A stretch of DNA of 38,709 bases from Prevotellaceae bacterium UBA6417 (GTDB taxonomy: Bacteria > Bacteroidota > Bacteroidia > Bacteroidales > Bacteroidaceae): positions 1-38,709 of the forward strand of contig DJPH01000011.1 in the NCBI GenBank assembly GCA_002439755.1, read 5' to 3'. Below are positions 25,400-33,943 of this stretch, one piece after another. The position numbers were made by a program, and so were the translations under genes. The notes under the pieces were generated by a model, which saw nothing but the letters and a program-made list of their open reading frames with translations, did no database searches and was not told where the DNA came from. Within the stretch, counting starts at the first letter, position 1; the number at the start of each line of letters is the position of its first letter.

Positions 25400-27517
25400 A
25401 TGGCACAAGCTGATTTGCATTTGACGCGAAATATCGGTATCATGGCTCATATCGATGCCGGCAAGACTACAACTTCGGAACGTATATTGTTTTATACGGG
25501 AAAAACGCATAAAATAGGTGAAGTACATGACGGGGCTGCAACCATGGACTGGATGGTGCAGGAGCAGGAACGAGGCATAACTATCACGTCTGCTGCGACG
25601 ACAACGTTCTGGAATTGGAACAAACATCAATATAAGATTAATTTGATTGACACTCCGGGGCACGTGGATTTTACGGCGGAAGTTGAGCGTTCTTTGCGTG
25701 TGCTGGATGGGGCAGTTGCGACTTATTGCGCCGTAGGCGGCGTGCAGCCTCAGTCTGAGACGGTATGGCGTCAAGCCGACAAATATAATGTTCCGCGTCT
25801 GGGTTATGTCAACAAAATGGACCGTTCGGGAGCAGACTATTTTGAGGTACTCAAGCAAATGAAGAGTGTCCTTAATGCCAATCCTTGCGCAATCAATATA
25901 CCAATAGGCTCGGAAGAGAACTTTAAAGGTGTCGTTGACTTGATAAAAATGAAGGCAATTCTTTGGCATGACGAAACCATGGGCGCTGAATATGAGGTTG
26001 ATGAAATACCTGCCGATTTGAAGGATGAGGCTGACGAGTGGCGTAATAAGCTGCTTGAACAAGTGGCGGATTTTGACGATGAGGTTATGGAAAAATTCTT
26101 TGATGACCCCTCTAAAATAACAGAAGAGGAAATAATACGTGCACTTCGTAAGGCAACTTTGGAGATGAAGTTGACACCTATGTGCTGTGGCTCTTCGTTT
26201 AAGAATAAGGGCGTGCAAACGCTGCTCGACTATGTGTGCGCTTTTCTGCCTTCACCATTGGATACTCCTAATGTGGTGGGAACAAATCCGAATACTGGTG
26301 AGGAAGAAGACCGTCGCCCTGATGTGAACGATCACACTTCTGCTCTTGCATTCAAGATTGCAACAGACCCATATGTAGGACGGTTGACATATGTCCGTGT
26401 TTATTCCGGTAAGTTGACGGCAGGCTCATATATATATAATGTGCGTTCAGGTAAGAAAGAGAGAATATCGCGAATGTTCCAGATGCACTCAAACCATCAG
26501 ATGGCTGTTGAAACAATTTCGGCCGGAGATATTGGTGCCGTAGTGGGAATCAAAGATATTAGAACCGGTGACACATTGTGTGATGAAGAAGCTCCTATTG
26601 TTCTTGAATCTATGACGTTCCCTGATCCAGTGATCGGTATTGCCGTAGAGCCAAAGACCCAAAAAGATATGGATCGCCTGTCTTTGGGACTTGCCAAACT
26701 TGCAGAGGAGGATCCTACCTTTACAGTGAGAACAGACGAACAATCTGGCCAGACAATTATCTCTGGAATGGGCGAGCTTCACTTGGATATCATTCTTGAC
26801 CGCCTGAAGAGGGAATTTAAGGTTGAATGCAATCAAGGTAAGCCTCAGGTTAATTATAAGGAGGCTATTACGAAGACCGTTAATCTGCGTGAGGTTTATA
26901 AGAAGCAAACGGGAGGACGCGGTAAGTTCGCCGATATTATAGTCAATGTAGGCCCGATTGATGAGGACTACAAAGAGGGCGGCTTGCAATTTATCAATTC
27001 GGTGACCGGAGGAAATATTCCCAAGGAATTTATTCCTTCTGTTCAGAAAGGCTTTGAAAGTGCAATGAAAAATGGTGTGCTTGGAGGCTATCCCATGGAC
27101 AGCTTGAAAGTTGAATTGGTAGATGGTTCGTTCCATCCGGTTGACTCCGACCAATTATCATTTGAGGTTGCAGCTTTAAGTGCTTATAAGAACGCTTGCG
27201 CCAAGGCAGGTCCGGTCTTGCTTGAACCTATCATGCGTCTTGAAGTCATTACGCCTGAAGAAAGCATGGGCGATGTAATAGGTGACTTGAATAAACGCCG
27301 AGGACAAGTTGAAGGAATGGATACAAATCGCTCCGGAGCGCGTGTAATTAAAGCTTTGGTACCATTGGCTGAAATGTTTGGTTATGTAACAGCTTTGAGA
27401 ACGATAACTTCAGGACGTGCTACCTCTTCAATGGAGTACGATCACCATGCACCCATGTCGTCCAACTTGGCGAAAGTGGTTCTTGAAGAAGTTAAGGGAC
27501 GTACAGATTTAGTTTAA
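25400..27517 (+). CDS. fusA: Elongation factor G
   Basis: Translocation GTPase that also helps recycle ribosomes; 705 residues, full length. The G domain shows the P-loop AHIDAGKTT (residues 16-24), switch region RGITITSAATT, DTPGHVDF and NKMDRSGAD. Domains II-V follow, with the domain IV tip region around GGRGKFADIIV and the C-terminal EYDHHAPMSSNLAKVV. Its position behind rpsL and rpsG identifies it as the main EF-G rather than an EF-G2 paralogue. tuf does not follow, as usual in this phylum. A strong hairpin with a T-rich tail begins 13 bases after its stop. Confidence 0.98.
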   Translation: MAQADLHLTRNIGIMAHIDAGKTTTSERILFYTGKTHKIGEVHDGAATMDWMVQEQERGITITSAATTTFWNWNKHQYKINLIDTPGHVDFTAEVERSLRVLDGAVATYCAVGGVQPQSETVWRQADKYNVPRLGYVNKMDRSGADYFEVLKQMKSVLNANPCAINIPIGSEENFKGVVDLIKMKAILWHDETMGAEYEVDEIPADLKDEADEWRNKLLEQVADFDDEVMEKFFDDPSKITEEEIIRALRKATLEMKLTPMCCGSSFKNKGVQTLLDYVCAFLPSPLDTPNVVGTNPNTGEEEDRRPDVNDHTSALAFKIATDPYVGRLTYVRVYSGKLTAGSYIYNVRSGKKERISRMFQMHSNHQMAVETISAGDIGAVVGIKDIRTGDTLCDEEAPIVLESMTFPDPVIGIAVEPKTQKDMDRLSLGLAKLAEEDPTFTVRTDEQSGQTIISGMGELHLDIILDRLKREFKVECNQGKPQVNYKEAITKTVNLREVYKKQTGGRGKFADIIVNVGPIDEDYKEGGLQFINSVTGGNIPKEFIPSVQKGFESAMKNGVLGGYPMDSLKVELVDGSFHPVDSDQLSFEVAALSAYKNACAKAGPVLLEPIMRLEVITPEESMGDVIGDLNKRRGQVEGMDTNRSGARVIKALVPLAEMFGYVTALRTITSGRATSSMEYDHHAPMSSNLAKVVLEEVKGRTDLV

Positions 27518-27530
27518 ACATGAGAAGACG

Positions 27531-27570
27531 AGGTACGCTTAACGAATGACTCTTAAGCGTATCTTTTCTT
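27531..27570 (+). terminator. Hairpin with T-rich tail between fusA and rpsJ
   Basis: Bases 27531-27542 pair with 27553-27564 over 12 positions (one G-T wobble) with a 10-base loop; the core is TACGCTTAA/TTAAGCGTA. It is followed directly by TTTTCTT. This looks like an intrinsic terminator or attenuator that would separate the str operon from the S10 operon. No TAnnTTTG promoter is seen in the short space before rpsJ, so partial read-through is the likelier mode. Confidence 0.65.
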
Positions 27571-27593
27571 CGTTAGAATTAGTAGATATAATA

Positions 27594-27899
27594 ATGAGTC
27601 AAAAAATTAGAATCAAATTGAAGTCTTACGATCACACCTTGGTGGAAAAGTCTTCAGACAAAATCGTTAAGGCTGTAAAAGCAACAGGGGCAATTGTAAG
27701 CGGCCCTATTCCATTACCCACACATAAACGTATATATACAGTGAATCGTAGTACGTTTGTCAATAAGAAATCTCGCGAGCAGTTCGAATTATGCTCTTAC
27801 AAAAGATTGATTGACATTTATAGTTCGACGGCGAAAACTGTAGATTCGCTGATGAAGCTTGAGCTTCCGTGCGGGGTAGAAGTTGAGATTAAAGTATAG
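27594..27899 (+). CDS. rpsJ: 30S ribosomal protein uS10
   Basis: Head protein of the 30S subunit and NusE partner in antitermination, 101 residues. I start it at 27594 (MSQKIRIKLKSYDH), the family start; the longer frame from 27546 begins in the loop of the preceding hairpin and adds 16 unlike residues. Conserved GPIPLPTHKRIYTVNRS and YKRLIDIYSST are present. It is first in the S10 cluster, with rplC 21 bases downstream. Expression probably depends on read-through of the hairpin at 27531-27570. Confidence 0.97.
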   Translation: MSQKIRIKLKSYDHTLVEKSSDKIVKAVKATGAIVSGPIPLPTHKRIYTVNRSTFVNKKSREQFELCSYKRLIDIYSSTAKTVDSLMKLELPCGVEVEIKV

Positions 27900-27920
27900 A
27901 ATTAATAAATAGTATCTGAA

Positions 27921-28538
27921 ATGCCAGGATTAATAGGAAAAAAAATCGGAATGACATCCGTTTTCAGTGCCGAGGGCAAAAATGTGCCATGCACTGTTAT
28001 TGAAGCTGGTCCTTGCGTAGTTACTCAGGTTAAGAGTGTTGAAAAGGATGGATATTCAGCAGTTCAGCTCGGATTTCAAGAGTTGAAAGAAAAGAATACT
28101 TCAAATCCCTTGAAGGGACACTTTAAAAAAGCTGGAACTACGCCGAAGAGGCACTTGGCCGAGTTCAAGGATTTTACTTCTGAATTAAATTTGGGAGATA
28201 CCGTTACGGTGGACATATTCAAGGATATTGAATTTGTAGACGTGGTAGGTACTTCGAAAGGACACGGATTCCAAGGTGTAATGAAACGTCATGGTTTCGG
28301 TGGTGTTGGTCAGTCTACCCACGGTCAAGATGACCGTGCGCGCAAACCGGGTTCTATCGGTGCATGTTCATATCCGGCAAAAGTATTTAAAGGTATGCGC
28401 ATGGGTGGCCAAATGGGCGGTGATCGTGTTACAACACAAAATCTGCGCGTGTTAAAAGTAATACCGGAGCATAACCTCATAATAGTGAAAGGCTCCGTAG
28501 CTGGTTGTAAAGGTTCAATTGTTTTAATTAAGGAGTAA
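27921..28538 (+). CDS. rplC: 50S ribosomal protein uL3
   Basis: Early assembly protein near the peptidyl-transferase centre, 205 residues. It begins MPGLIGKKIGMTSVFS and contains the long internal loop with GHGFQGVMKRHGFGG and RKPGSIGACSYP that reaches towards the catalytic centre. The Gln methylated in Escherichia coli uL3 would fall in this loop. The stop overlaps the rplD start by one base (TAATG), suggesting coupled translation. Confidence 0.97.
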   Translation: MPGLIGKKIGMTSVFSAEGKNVPCTVIEAGPCVVTQVKSVEKDGYSAVQLGFQELKEKNTSNPLKGHFKKAGTTPKRHLAEFKDFTSELNLGDTVTVDIFKDIEFVDVVGTSKGHGFQGVMKRHGFGGVGQSTHGQDDRARKPGSIGACSYPAKVFKGMRMGGQMGGDRVTTQNLRVLKVIPEHNLIIVKGSVAGCKGSIVLIKE

Positions 28539-29167
28539 TGGAAGTTAGCGTATTAAATATTAAAGGTGCAGACACCGGTAGAAAGGTTACGTTGAACGAT
28601 GCAATTTTCGCTATTGAGCCTAATGATCATGCCATTTATTTGGACGTGAAAAGGCATATGGCTGCGAAGCGTCAAGGCACAGCAAAAACCAAGGAAAGAA
28701 GCGAATTGAGTGGCTCTACAAGAAAACTCGGCCGTCAAAAAGGCGGTGGTGGTGCCCGTCGAGGTGATATAAATTCGCCATTGTTGGTAGGTGGAGCACG
28801 AGTCTTTGGACCAACCCCGCGTGATTATGATTTTAAGTTGAACAAAAAAGTCAAGCTATTAGCGCGTAGATCAGCCTTGTCTTATAAGGCAAAAGAAGGA
28901 GCTGTAATTGTAATAGAGGATTTTAATTTTGAAGCACCTAAGACAAAATCATTCGTTGAATTGGTTGAAAACTTGAAAGTGAGTGATAAAAAAGTTCTTT
29001 TGGTTTTGCCAAGTGTGGAGAAAAATGTATATTTGTCAGCTCGAAATCTCAAAAGAGCAAAAGTGATGACGGCAAGCCAACTAAATACTTACAGCGTTTT
29101 GGATGCGGGTGTTATGGTTGTTACGGAGAGCTCTTTGAGTAGCATTGATGCTATATTAATTAAATAA
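28538..29167 (+). CDS. rplD: 50S ribosomal protein uL4
   Basis: Protein of the peptide exit tunnel, 209 residues. The tunnel loop is visible as STRKLGRQKGGGGARRGD (about residues 63-80), followed by VFGPTPRDYDFKLNKK. In Escherichia coli uL4 also represses its own operon through the S10 leader; no equivalent leader structure could be identified here apart from the fusA-rpsJ hairpin. The start codon shares a base with the rplC stop. Confidence 0.97.
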   Translation: MEVSVLNIKGADTGRKVTLNDAIFAIEPNDHAIYLDVKRHMAAKRQGTAKTKERSELSGSTRKLGRQKGGGGARRGDINSPLLVGGARVFGPTPRDYDFKLNKKVKLLARRSALSYKAKEGAVIVIEDFNFEAPKTKSFVELVENLKVSDKKVLLVLPSVEKNVYLSARNLKRAKVMTASQLNTYSVLDAGVMVVTESSLSSIDAILIK

Positions 29168-29175
29168 CCGAAAAG

Positions 29176-29469
29176 ATGGGCTATATAATAAAACCGTTGG
29201 TTACTGAAAAAATGAACGCACTCACAGATAAGCAGAACAATGTGTTCGGCTTTATAGTGCGTCCTGAAGCAAACAAATTGCAAATTAAGAAAGAAGTAGA
29301 GGAACGTTACAATGTTAATGTGAAATCTGTTCATACGCTCCGTTATGCTGGAAAAGCTAAAAGTCGCTACACAAAAAAAGGACTTGTTCGCGGACGCTCT
29401 AATGCTTTTAAGAAAGCCATCGTTGCTTTGGGAGAAGGCGAAACTATAGATTTTTATAGCAATATATAA
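29176..29469 (+). CDS. rplW: 50S ribosomal protein uL23
   Basis: Exit-site protein that docks trigger factor and SRP, 97 residues. It begins MGYIIKPLVTEKMNALTD and carries VRPEANKLQIKKEVEERYNV and the usual C-terminal RSNAFKKAIVALGEGETIDF. The length is normal. It follows rplD by 8 bases and precedes rplB by 5, in a tightly packed cluster. Confidence 0.97.
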   Translation: MGYIIKPLVTEKMNALTDKQNNVFGFIVRPEANKLQIKKEVEERYNVNVKSVHTLRYAGKAKSRYTKKGLVRGRSNAFKKAIVALGEGETIDFYSNI

Positions 29470-29474
29470 TAGAA

Positions 29475-30299
29475 ATGGCAGTACGGAAATTTAGACCCAC
29501 GACTCCGGGTCAAAGACACAAGATTATTGGTACATTTGAGGAAATTACTGCATCAGTACCAGAAAAATCTCTTGTTTATGGGAAGCATTCCACAGGAGGC
29601 CGCAACAACGTTGGTAAACGTACAATGCGTTATATGGGAGGCGGCCACAAGAGAAAATTCCGTTTTATCGATTTTAGAAGAGAGAAAGATGGAGTTCCAG
29701 CTGTAGTCAAATCAATCGAGTATGATCCTAATCGCTCCGCTCGTATCGCTTTGCTTTATTATGCAGATGGTGAAAAGCGTTATATAATCGCGCCTAATGG
29801 CCTTGAAGTGGGGAGCACATTATTGTCAGGTGCTGACGCTGCCCCAGAGGTTGGGAATTGCTTGCCGTTGCAGAATATCCCCGTAGGTACCGTTGTGCAT
29901 AATATCGAGCTGCGTCCCGGTCAAGGTGCGCTTTTGGTTCGTTCAGCGGGTAACTTTGCTCAATTGACCTCTCGTGAAGGTCGTTATTGCGTCATAAAAT
30001 TGCCGTCCGGTGAAACCAGACAAATCCTCAGTGCTTGTAAGGCAACTGTAGGTGTCGTTGGCAATTCAGATCATGCACTTGAAAGCTCCGGTAAGGCCGG
30101 ACGTTCTCGTTGGCTCGGGCGCCGTCCTCATAATAGAGGTGTTGTAATGAACCCGGTAGATCACCCGATGGGAGGAGGTGAAGGCCGTCAGTCCGGTGGT
30201 CATCCACGTTCTCGTACAGGCTTATATGCTAAGGGCTTGAAGACAAGAAGACCAAAGAAGCAGTCTAACAAGTATATCATAGAGAGAAGTAACAAATAA
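29475..30299 (+). CDS. rplB: 50S ribosomal protein uL2
   Basis: Highly conserved 23S-binding protein needed for subunit association and peptidyl transfer, 274 residues. Conserved features include GGRNNVGKRTMRYMGGGHKR, the central OB/SH3-like domains, and the C-terminal loop GVVMNPVDHPMGGGEGR, which contains the His residue linked to peptidyl-transferase function. It ends in a basic tail (RRPKKQSNKYIIERSNK). Confidence 0.98.
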   Translation: MAVRKFRPTTPGQRHKIIGTFEEITASVPEKSLVYGKHSTGGRNNVGKRTMRYMGGGHKRKFRFIDFRREKDGVPAVVKSIEYDPNRSARIALLYYADGEKRYIIAPNGLEVGSTLLSGADAAPEVGNCLPLQNIPVGTVVHNIELRPGQGALLVRSAGNFAQLTSREGRYCVIKLPSGETRQILSACKATVGVVGNSDHALESSGKAGRSRWLGRRPHNRGVVMNPVDHPMGGGEGRQSGGHPRSRTGLYAKGLKTRRPKKQSNKYIIERSNK

Positions 30300-30319
30300 A
30301 CAAGCTAATTTAGAAGATT

Positions 30320-30583
30320 ATGAGTCGTTCATTAAAAAAAGGTCCTTATATCGCTGTTTCGCTGGAAAAAAAGATTCTGGCTATGAATGAAAGCGGTAAA
30401 AAGAACGTCGTAAAGACTTGGGCTCGGGCTTCAATGATTTCTCCGGATTTTGTCGGTCATACGATTGCAGTCCATAATGGTAATAAATTCATACCTGTTT
30501 ATGTTACTGAAAATATGGTTGGACATAAGTTGGGGGAATTTGCTCCTACAAGAAAGTTCGGTGGCCATGCTGGTAACAGGTAA
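30320..30583 (+). CDS. rpsS: 30S ribosomal protein uS19
   Basis: Head protein forming a bridge with the 50S central protuberance, 87 residues. It begins MSRSLKKGPYIAVSLEKKI and contains VGHTIAVHNGNKFIPVYVTE and MVGHKLGEFAPTRKFGGH, all diagnostic. Start and length are standard. A 35-base gap before rplV holds a short palindrome (GCATTAATGC) of doubtful meaning. Confidence 0.98.
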   Translation: MSRSLKKGPYIAVSLEKKILAMNESGKKNVVKTWARASMISPDFVGHTIAVHNGNKFIPVYVTENMVGHKLGEFAPTRKFGGHAGNR

Positions 30584-30618
30584 TGGGCATTAATGCGATA
30601 ATTAAAAGAAAGAAATAA

Positions 30619-31014
30619 ATGGGAAAAAGAAAAAGATTAGCGGCCAAAGAAAGAAAAGAAGCCCAGAAAACCCAGTATTTTGCATCTTTGCAGAATGTCC
30701 CCTCTTCACCACGTAAGATGCGCTATGTTGTGGACTTGATTCGTGGAATGGAAGTAGGTCGCGCTTTAGGAACACTGAGATTTTCAAAAAAAGCAGCCTC
30801 AGTTCCATTGGAAAAGTTGTTGCGCTCAGCTATAGCAAATTGGGAACAAAAGAATGATAGAAAAGCTGACGAGGGCGAATTATTCGTGACTAAGGCTTAT
30901 GTTAATGAGGGTGTCACTTTAAAAAGAATGAGACCGGCACCTCAAGGTAGAGGTTATCGAATTCGCAAACGTTCAAATCATGTAACGTTGCATGTGGGTT
31001 CTTTAAATGATTAA
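30619..31014 (+). CDS. rplV: 50S ribosomal protein uL22
   Basis: Protein lining the peptide exit tunnel next to uL4, 131 residues. After a basic, Lys-rich N-terminal extension (MGKRKRLAAKERKEAQ) the family core begins around NVPSSPRKMRYVVDLIRG. The tunnel hairpin appears as EGVTLKRMRPAPQGRGYRIR, the region where macrolide-resistance changes occur; it looks normal here. The long basic N-terminus is a feature of this phylum's uL22. Confidence 0.96.
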   Translation: MGKRKRLAAKERKEAQKTQYFASLQNVPSSPRKMRYVVDLIRGMEVGRALGTLRFSKKAASVPLEKLLRSAIANWEQKNDRKADEGELFVTKAYVNEGVTLKRMRPAPQGRGYRIRKRSNHVTLHVGSLND

Positions 31015-31023
31015 AGTATAAGT

Positions 31024-31770
31024 ATGGGACAAAAAATTAATCCGATTGCAAACCGGTTAGGCATTATCCGCGGTTGGGATTCTAATTGGTATGGCGGCAA
31101 GAATTTTGGCGATACACTTGTTGAAGATAATAAGATTCGTGAATATCTAAATGCTCGTCTTGCAAAAGCTAGTGTTTCCAAAATAGTTATTGAGCGAACG
31201 CTTAAACTTGTGACAATTACAATTTGTTCTTCTCGTCCGGGCGTAATTATCGGCAAGGGCGGTCAGGAAGTTGATAAGCTCAAGGAAGAGCTTAAGCAAA
31301 TAACCGACAAGGATATTCAATTGAATATATTCGAGGTTAGAAAGCCTGAATTGGACGCACAAATTGTTGCTAAAAGTATTGCCCGTCAAATAGAAGGGCT
31401 TGTTGCGTACAGAAGAGCTATTAAAATGGCAATTTCAAATACAATGCGCATGGGGGCTGAGGGGATTAAAATACAAATCGCTGGTCGTCTCAATGGGGCT
31501 GAAATGGCTCGCAATGAGATGTATAAAGAGGGTAGAACTCCTTTGCATACTTTCCGTGCTGATATTGATTATTGCCAAACAGAGGCTTTGACAAAAGTTG
31601 GATTGTTGGGAATTAAAGTTTGGATTTGCCGTGGTGAAATTTATGGCAAGAAGGACTTAATGCCAAATTTTGCACAGCAGAATGATAAGAGTCGTGGATT
31701 TGGATCTAATAATCGCGGAAGAGGCGACAGGGACTCTAAGCCACGACGCAGAAGAAACAATAATCGATAA
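31024..31770 (+). CDS. rpsC: 30S ribosomal protein uS3
   Basis: Protein of the mRNA entry site with helicase-like function, 248 residues. It begins MGQKINPIANRLGIIRGWDS; the KH domain with the GxxG-type loop PGVIIGKGGQEVDKL follows, and the C-terminal domain includes GRLNGAEMARNEMYKEGRTP. Beyond the usual end (about residue 212) is a ~35-residue tail rich in Arg, Asn and Gly that is probably disordered. Such tails are frequent in this phylum. Length is about 15 more than Escherichia coli uS3. Confidence 0.97.
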   Translation: MGQKINPIANRLGIIRGWDSNWYGGKNFGDTLVEDNKIREYLNARLAKASVSKIVIERTLKLVTITICSSRPGVIIGKGGQEVDKLKEELKQITDKDIQLNIFEVRKPELDAQIVAKSIARQIEGLVAYRRAIKMAISNTMRMGAEGIKIQIAGRLNGAEMARNEMYKEGRTPLHTFRADIDYCQTEALTKVGLLGIKVWICRGEIYGKKDLMPNFAQQNDKSRGFGSNNRGRGDRDSKPRRRRNNNR

Positions 31771-31782
31771 ACGAGTTGAAAA

Positions 31783-32208
31783 ATGTTACAACCAAAAAGA
31801 ACTAAATACAGAAGGCCTCAAAAAGGTCGTAGCAAAGGAAATGCCCAGCGTGGAAATCAGTTGGCATTTGGTAGCTTCGGCATTAAGAGCCTCGAAACAG
31901 AATGGCTGAACAGTCGTCAGTTAGAAGCTGCGCGTGTAGCGGTTACAAGGTATATGCAGCGTGAAGGCCAAATTTGGATTCGTGTATTTCCCGATAAACC
32001 CATTACCAAAAAACCTGCTGATGTACGTATGGGTAAAGGTAAGGGTGATCCTGTTGGTTTTGTTGTTCCTGTTACGCCTGGTCGTATCCTTTTCGAGGTC
32101 GAAGGCGTATCTTACGATGTGGCAAAAGAAGCATTGCGCTTAGCGGCACAAAAGCTTCCTGTTACCACTAAATTTGTGGTTAGACGTGATTACGATAAAA
32201 ATGCTTAA
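31783..32208 (+). CDS. rplP: 50S ribosomal protein uL16
   Basis: Protein at the A-site tRNA elbow of the 50S subunit, 141 residues. It starts MLQPKRTKYRRPQKGRSKGN; the conserved loop RMGKGKGDPVGFVVPVTPGR reaches towards the peptidyl-transferase centre. Length is standard. The start is 12 bases after the rpsC stop and rpmC begins 3 bases after its own stop. Confidence 0.97.
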   Translation: MLQPKRTKYRRPQKGRSKGNAQRGNQLAFGSFGIKSLETEWLNSRQLEAARVAVTRYMQREGQIWIRVFPDKPITKKPADVRMGKGKGDPVGFVVPVTPGRILFEVEGVSYDVAKEALRLAAQKLPVTTKFVVRRDYDKNA

Positions 32209-32211
32209 TCT

Positions 32212-32406
32212 ATGAAGATAGCAGAAATTAGACAGATTCCTACGAGTGAATTGCAAGAAAGACTTGCTACTGAAAAGTCAAATTATGAGCAGATGGTGCT
32301 TAATCATTCTGTGTCCCCTTTAACTGATTCTTCTAAGATTCAAAATGCACGTCGTGATATTGCACGTATGAAGACGGTGTTACGTCAAAGAGAACTCAAT
32401 AAATAA
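32212..32406 (+). CDS. rpmC: 50S ribosomal protein uL29
   Basis: Small two-helix protein beside uL23 at the tunnel exit, 64 residues. It begins MKIAEIRQIPTSELQERLA and has the expected RRDIARMKTVLRQREL second helix. The family is short and poorly conserved, but position between rplP and rpsQ makes the call safe. Confidence 0.96.
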   Translation: MKIAEIRQIPTSELQERLATEKSNYEQMVLNHSVSPLTDSSKIQNARRDIARMKTVLRQRELNK

Positions 32407-32419
32407 TTGACTTGTTCCA

Positions 32420-32677
32420 ATGGAAGAAAGAAATTTAAGAAAAACAAGACAGGGTGTTGTAGTAAGCAACAAAATGGATAAAACTGTAGTTGTTGCTGCG
32501 ATTTTCAAAGAAAAGCACCCGATATATGGTAAATTTGTTTCCAAAACAAAGAAATATCATGCTCATGACGAAAACAACGAATGTAATCCTGGAGATACTG
32601 TGCTTCTGATGGAAACTCGTCCTTTGAGCAAGACAAAGAGATGGAGAGTAGTAAAAATAGTTGAAAGAGCTAAGTAA
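32420..32677 (+). CDS. rpsQ: 30S ribosomal protein uS17
   Basis: Primary 16S-binding protein of the 30S body, an OB-fold of 85 residues. It contains RKTRQGVVVSNKMDKTVVVA near the start and the loop KFVSKTKKYHAHDENNECNP, followed by DTVLLMETRPLSKTKRWRVV. All are diagnostic for uS17. rplN begins 2 bases after its stop. Confidence 0.97.
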   Translation: MEERNLRKTRQGVVVSNKMDKTVVVAAIFKEKHPIYGKFVSKTKKYHAHDENNECNPGDTVLLMETRPLSKTKRWRVVKIVERAK

Positions 32678-32679
32678 TC

Positions 32680-33045
32680 ATGATACAAGCAGAAACAAGA
32701 TTAACCGTAGCTGACAATAGCGGAGCTCGTGAAGCTCTTTGTATACGCGTTTTAGGTGGGACCAAAAGACGCTATGCCTCTGTAGGTGATATAATAGTTG
32801 TGTCAGTAAAGAATGTTATTCCCTCGAGTGATATAAAAAAAGGTGCAGTATCTAAGGCGCTAATCGTGAGGACAAAAAAAGAAATCCGTCGTGCCGATGG
32901 TTCTTATATTCGCTTTGATGATAATGCCTGTGTCCTTTTGACTGGAGCTAATGAATTGCGTGGAAGCCGTATTTTCGGTCCTGTTGCTCGCGAATTACGC
33001 GCTGTCAACATGAAAGTTGTTTCGTTAGCACCTGAAGTTCTATAA
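32680..33045 (+). CDS. rplN: 50S ribosomal protein uL14
   Basis: Five-stranded barrel protein at the subunit interface, 121 residues. It begins MIQAETRLTVADNSGAREAL and contains RVLGGTKRRYASVGDIIVVS, RADGSYIRFDDNACVLL and the end GPVARELRAVNMKVVSLAPE. Length and start match the family exactly. It is the first gene of the spc-type part of the cluster, with no separate promoter visible. Confidence 0.98.
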   Translation: MIQAETRLTVADNSGAREALCIRVLGGTKRRYASVGDIIVVSVKNVIPSSDIKKGAVSKALIVRTKKEIRRADGSYIRFDDNACVLLTGANELRGSRIFGPVARELRAVNMKVVSLAPEVL

Positions 33046-33063
33046 TTTATTTTGTTTTAATCA

Positions 33064-33384
33064 ATGAGTAAGTTACATATAAAAAAAGGTGACACAGTTT
33101 ACGTGAATTCCGGAGAGAATAAGGGCTCAAAAGGCAAAGTCTTGAAGGTATTAGTTGATGAACAACGTGCCATTGTAGAAGGTGTTAATTTGGTTAGTAA
33201 AAGTTGCAAGCCTGATGCAAAACATCCGCAAGGCGGAATTATAAAGCAAGAAGCACCTATTCATATTTCTAATTTGAATGTAGTTGATCCTAAAACGGGT
33301 AAACCTACTCGCATAGGCCGGAGGTTGAACGATGACGGAGTGCTGGTTCGCTATTCAAAAAAATCAGGAGAGGAGATAAAGTAA
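33064..33384 (+). CDS. rplX: 50S ribosomal protein uL24
   Basis: Assembly-initiating protein near the tunnel exit, 106 residues. The KOW motif is near the start (KGDTVYVNSGENKGSKGKV). NLVSKSCKPDAKHPQGGIIK and PIHISNLNVVDPKTGKPTR are family hallmarks. The stop overlaps the rplE start by one base (TAATG), which suggests translational coupling. Confidence 0.97.
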   Translation: MSKLHIKKGDTVYVNSGENKGSKGKVLKVLVDEQRAIVEGVNLVSKSCKPDAKHPQGGIIKQEAPIHISNLNVVDPKTGKPTRIGRRLNDDGVLVRYSKKSGEEIK

Positions 33385-33938
33385 TGAATAATACTGCAGA
33401 ACTTAAAAAAGAGTATTCTGAGAGGATAGCACCTACTTTGATGAAGAAGTTTAACTATTCATCTCCTATGCAGATACCCGTGTTGAAAAAGATAGTCATC
33501 AATCAAGGACTTGGTGCAGCAACTGCTGACAAAAAAATTGTTGATGTGGCAATTGCAGAACTGAGCGCAATTACAGGCCAGAAGGCTGTAGCTACAGTCT
33601 CCCGTAAAGATGTGGCTAATTTTAAGCTCAGAAAAAAGATGCCAATTGGAGCTCGTGTAACTCTTCGCAGAGAGAGAATGTATGAGTTCTTGGAAAAGTT
33701 AGTACGAGTAGCTTTGCCGCGTATACGAGACTTTAAGGGAATAGGTGGTAAATTCGATGGACGAGGTAATTATACATTAGGTATTGAGGAACAAATTATT
33801 TTTCCAGAAATCAATATTGATTCTATAGAGCGAATTCAAGGTATGAATATAACATTCGTTACTTCAGCGCTAACCGATGAAGAGGGCTTTGAACTTTTGA
33901 AAGAATTCGGCTTACCTTTTAAAGAAAACAGAAAATAA
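33384..33938 (+). CDS. rplE: 50S ribosomal protein uL5
   Basis: 5S rRNA-binding protein of the central protuberance, 184 residues. It has VLKKIVINQGLGAATADKKI, the AVATVSRKDVANFKLRKKMP segment, and the P-site loop region VALPRIRDFKGIGGKFDGRG. Start by overlap with rplX. The end (EGFELLKEFGLPFKE) is standard. Confidence 0.98.
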   Translation: MNNTAELKKEYSERIAPTLMKKFNYSSPMQIPVLKKIVINQGLGAATADKKIVDVAIAELSAITGQKAVATVSRKDVANFKLRKKMPIGARVTLRRERMYEFLEKLVRVALPRIRDFKGIGGKFDGRGNYTLGIEEQIIFPEINIDSIERIQGMNITFVTSALTDEEGFELLKEFGLPFKENRK

Positions 33939-33943
33939 GAGAT

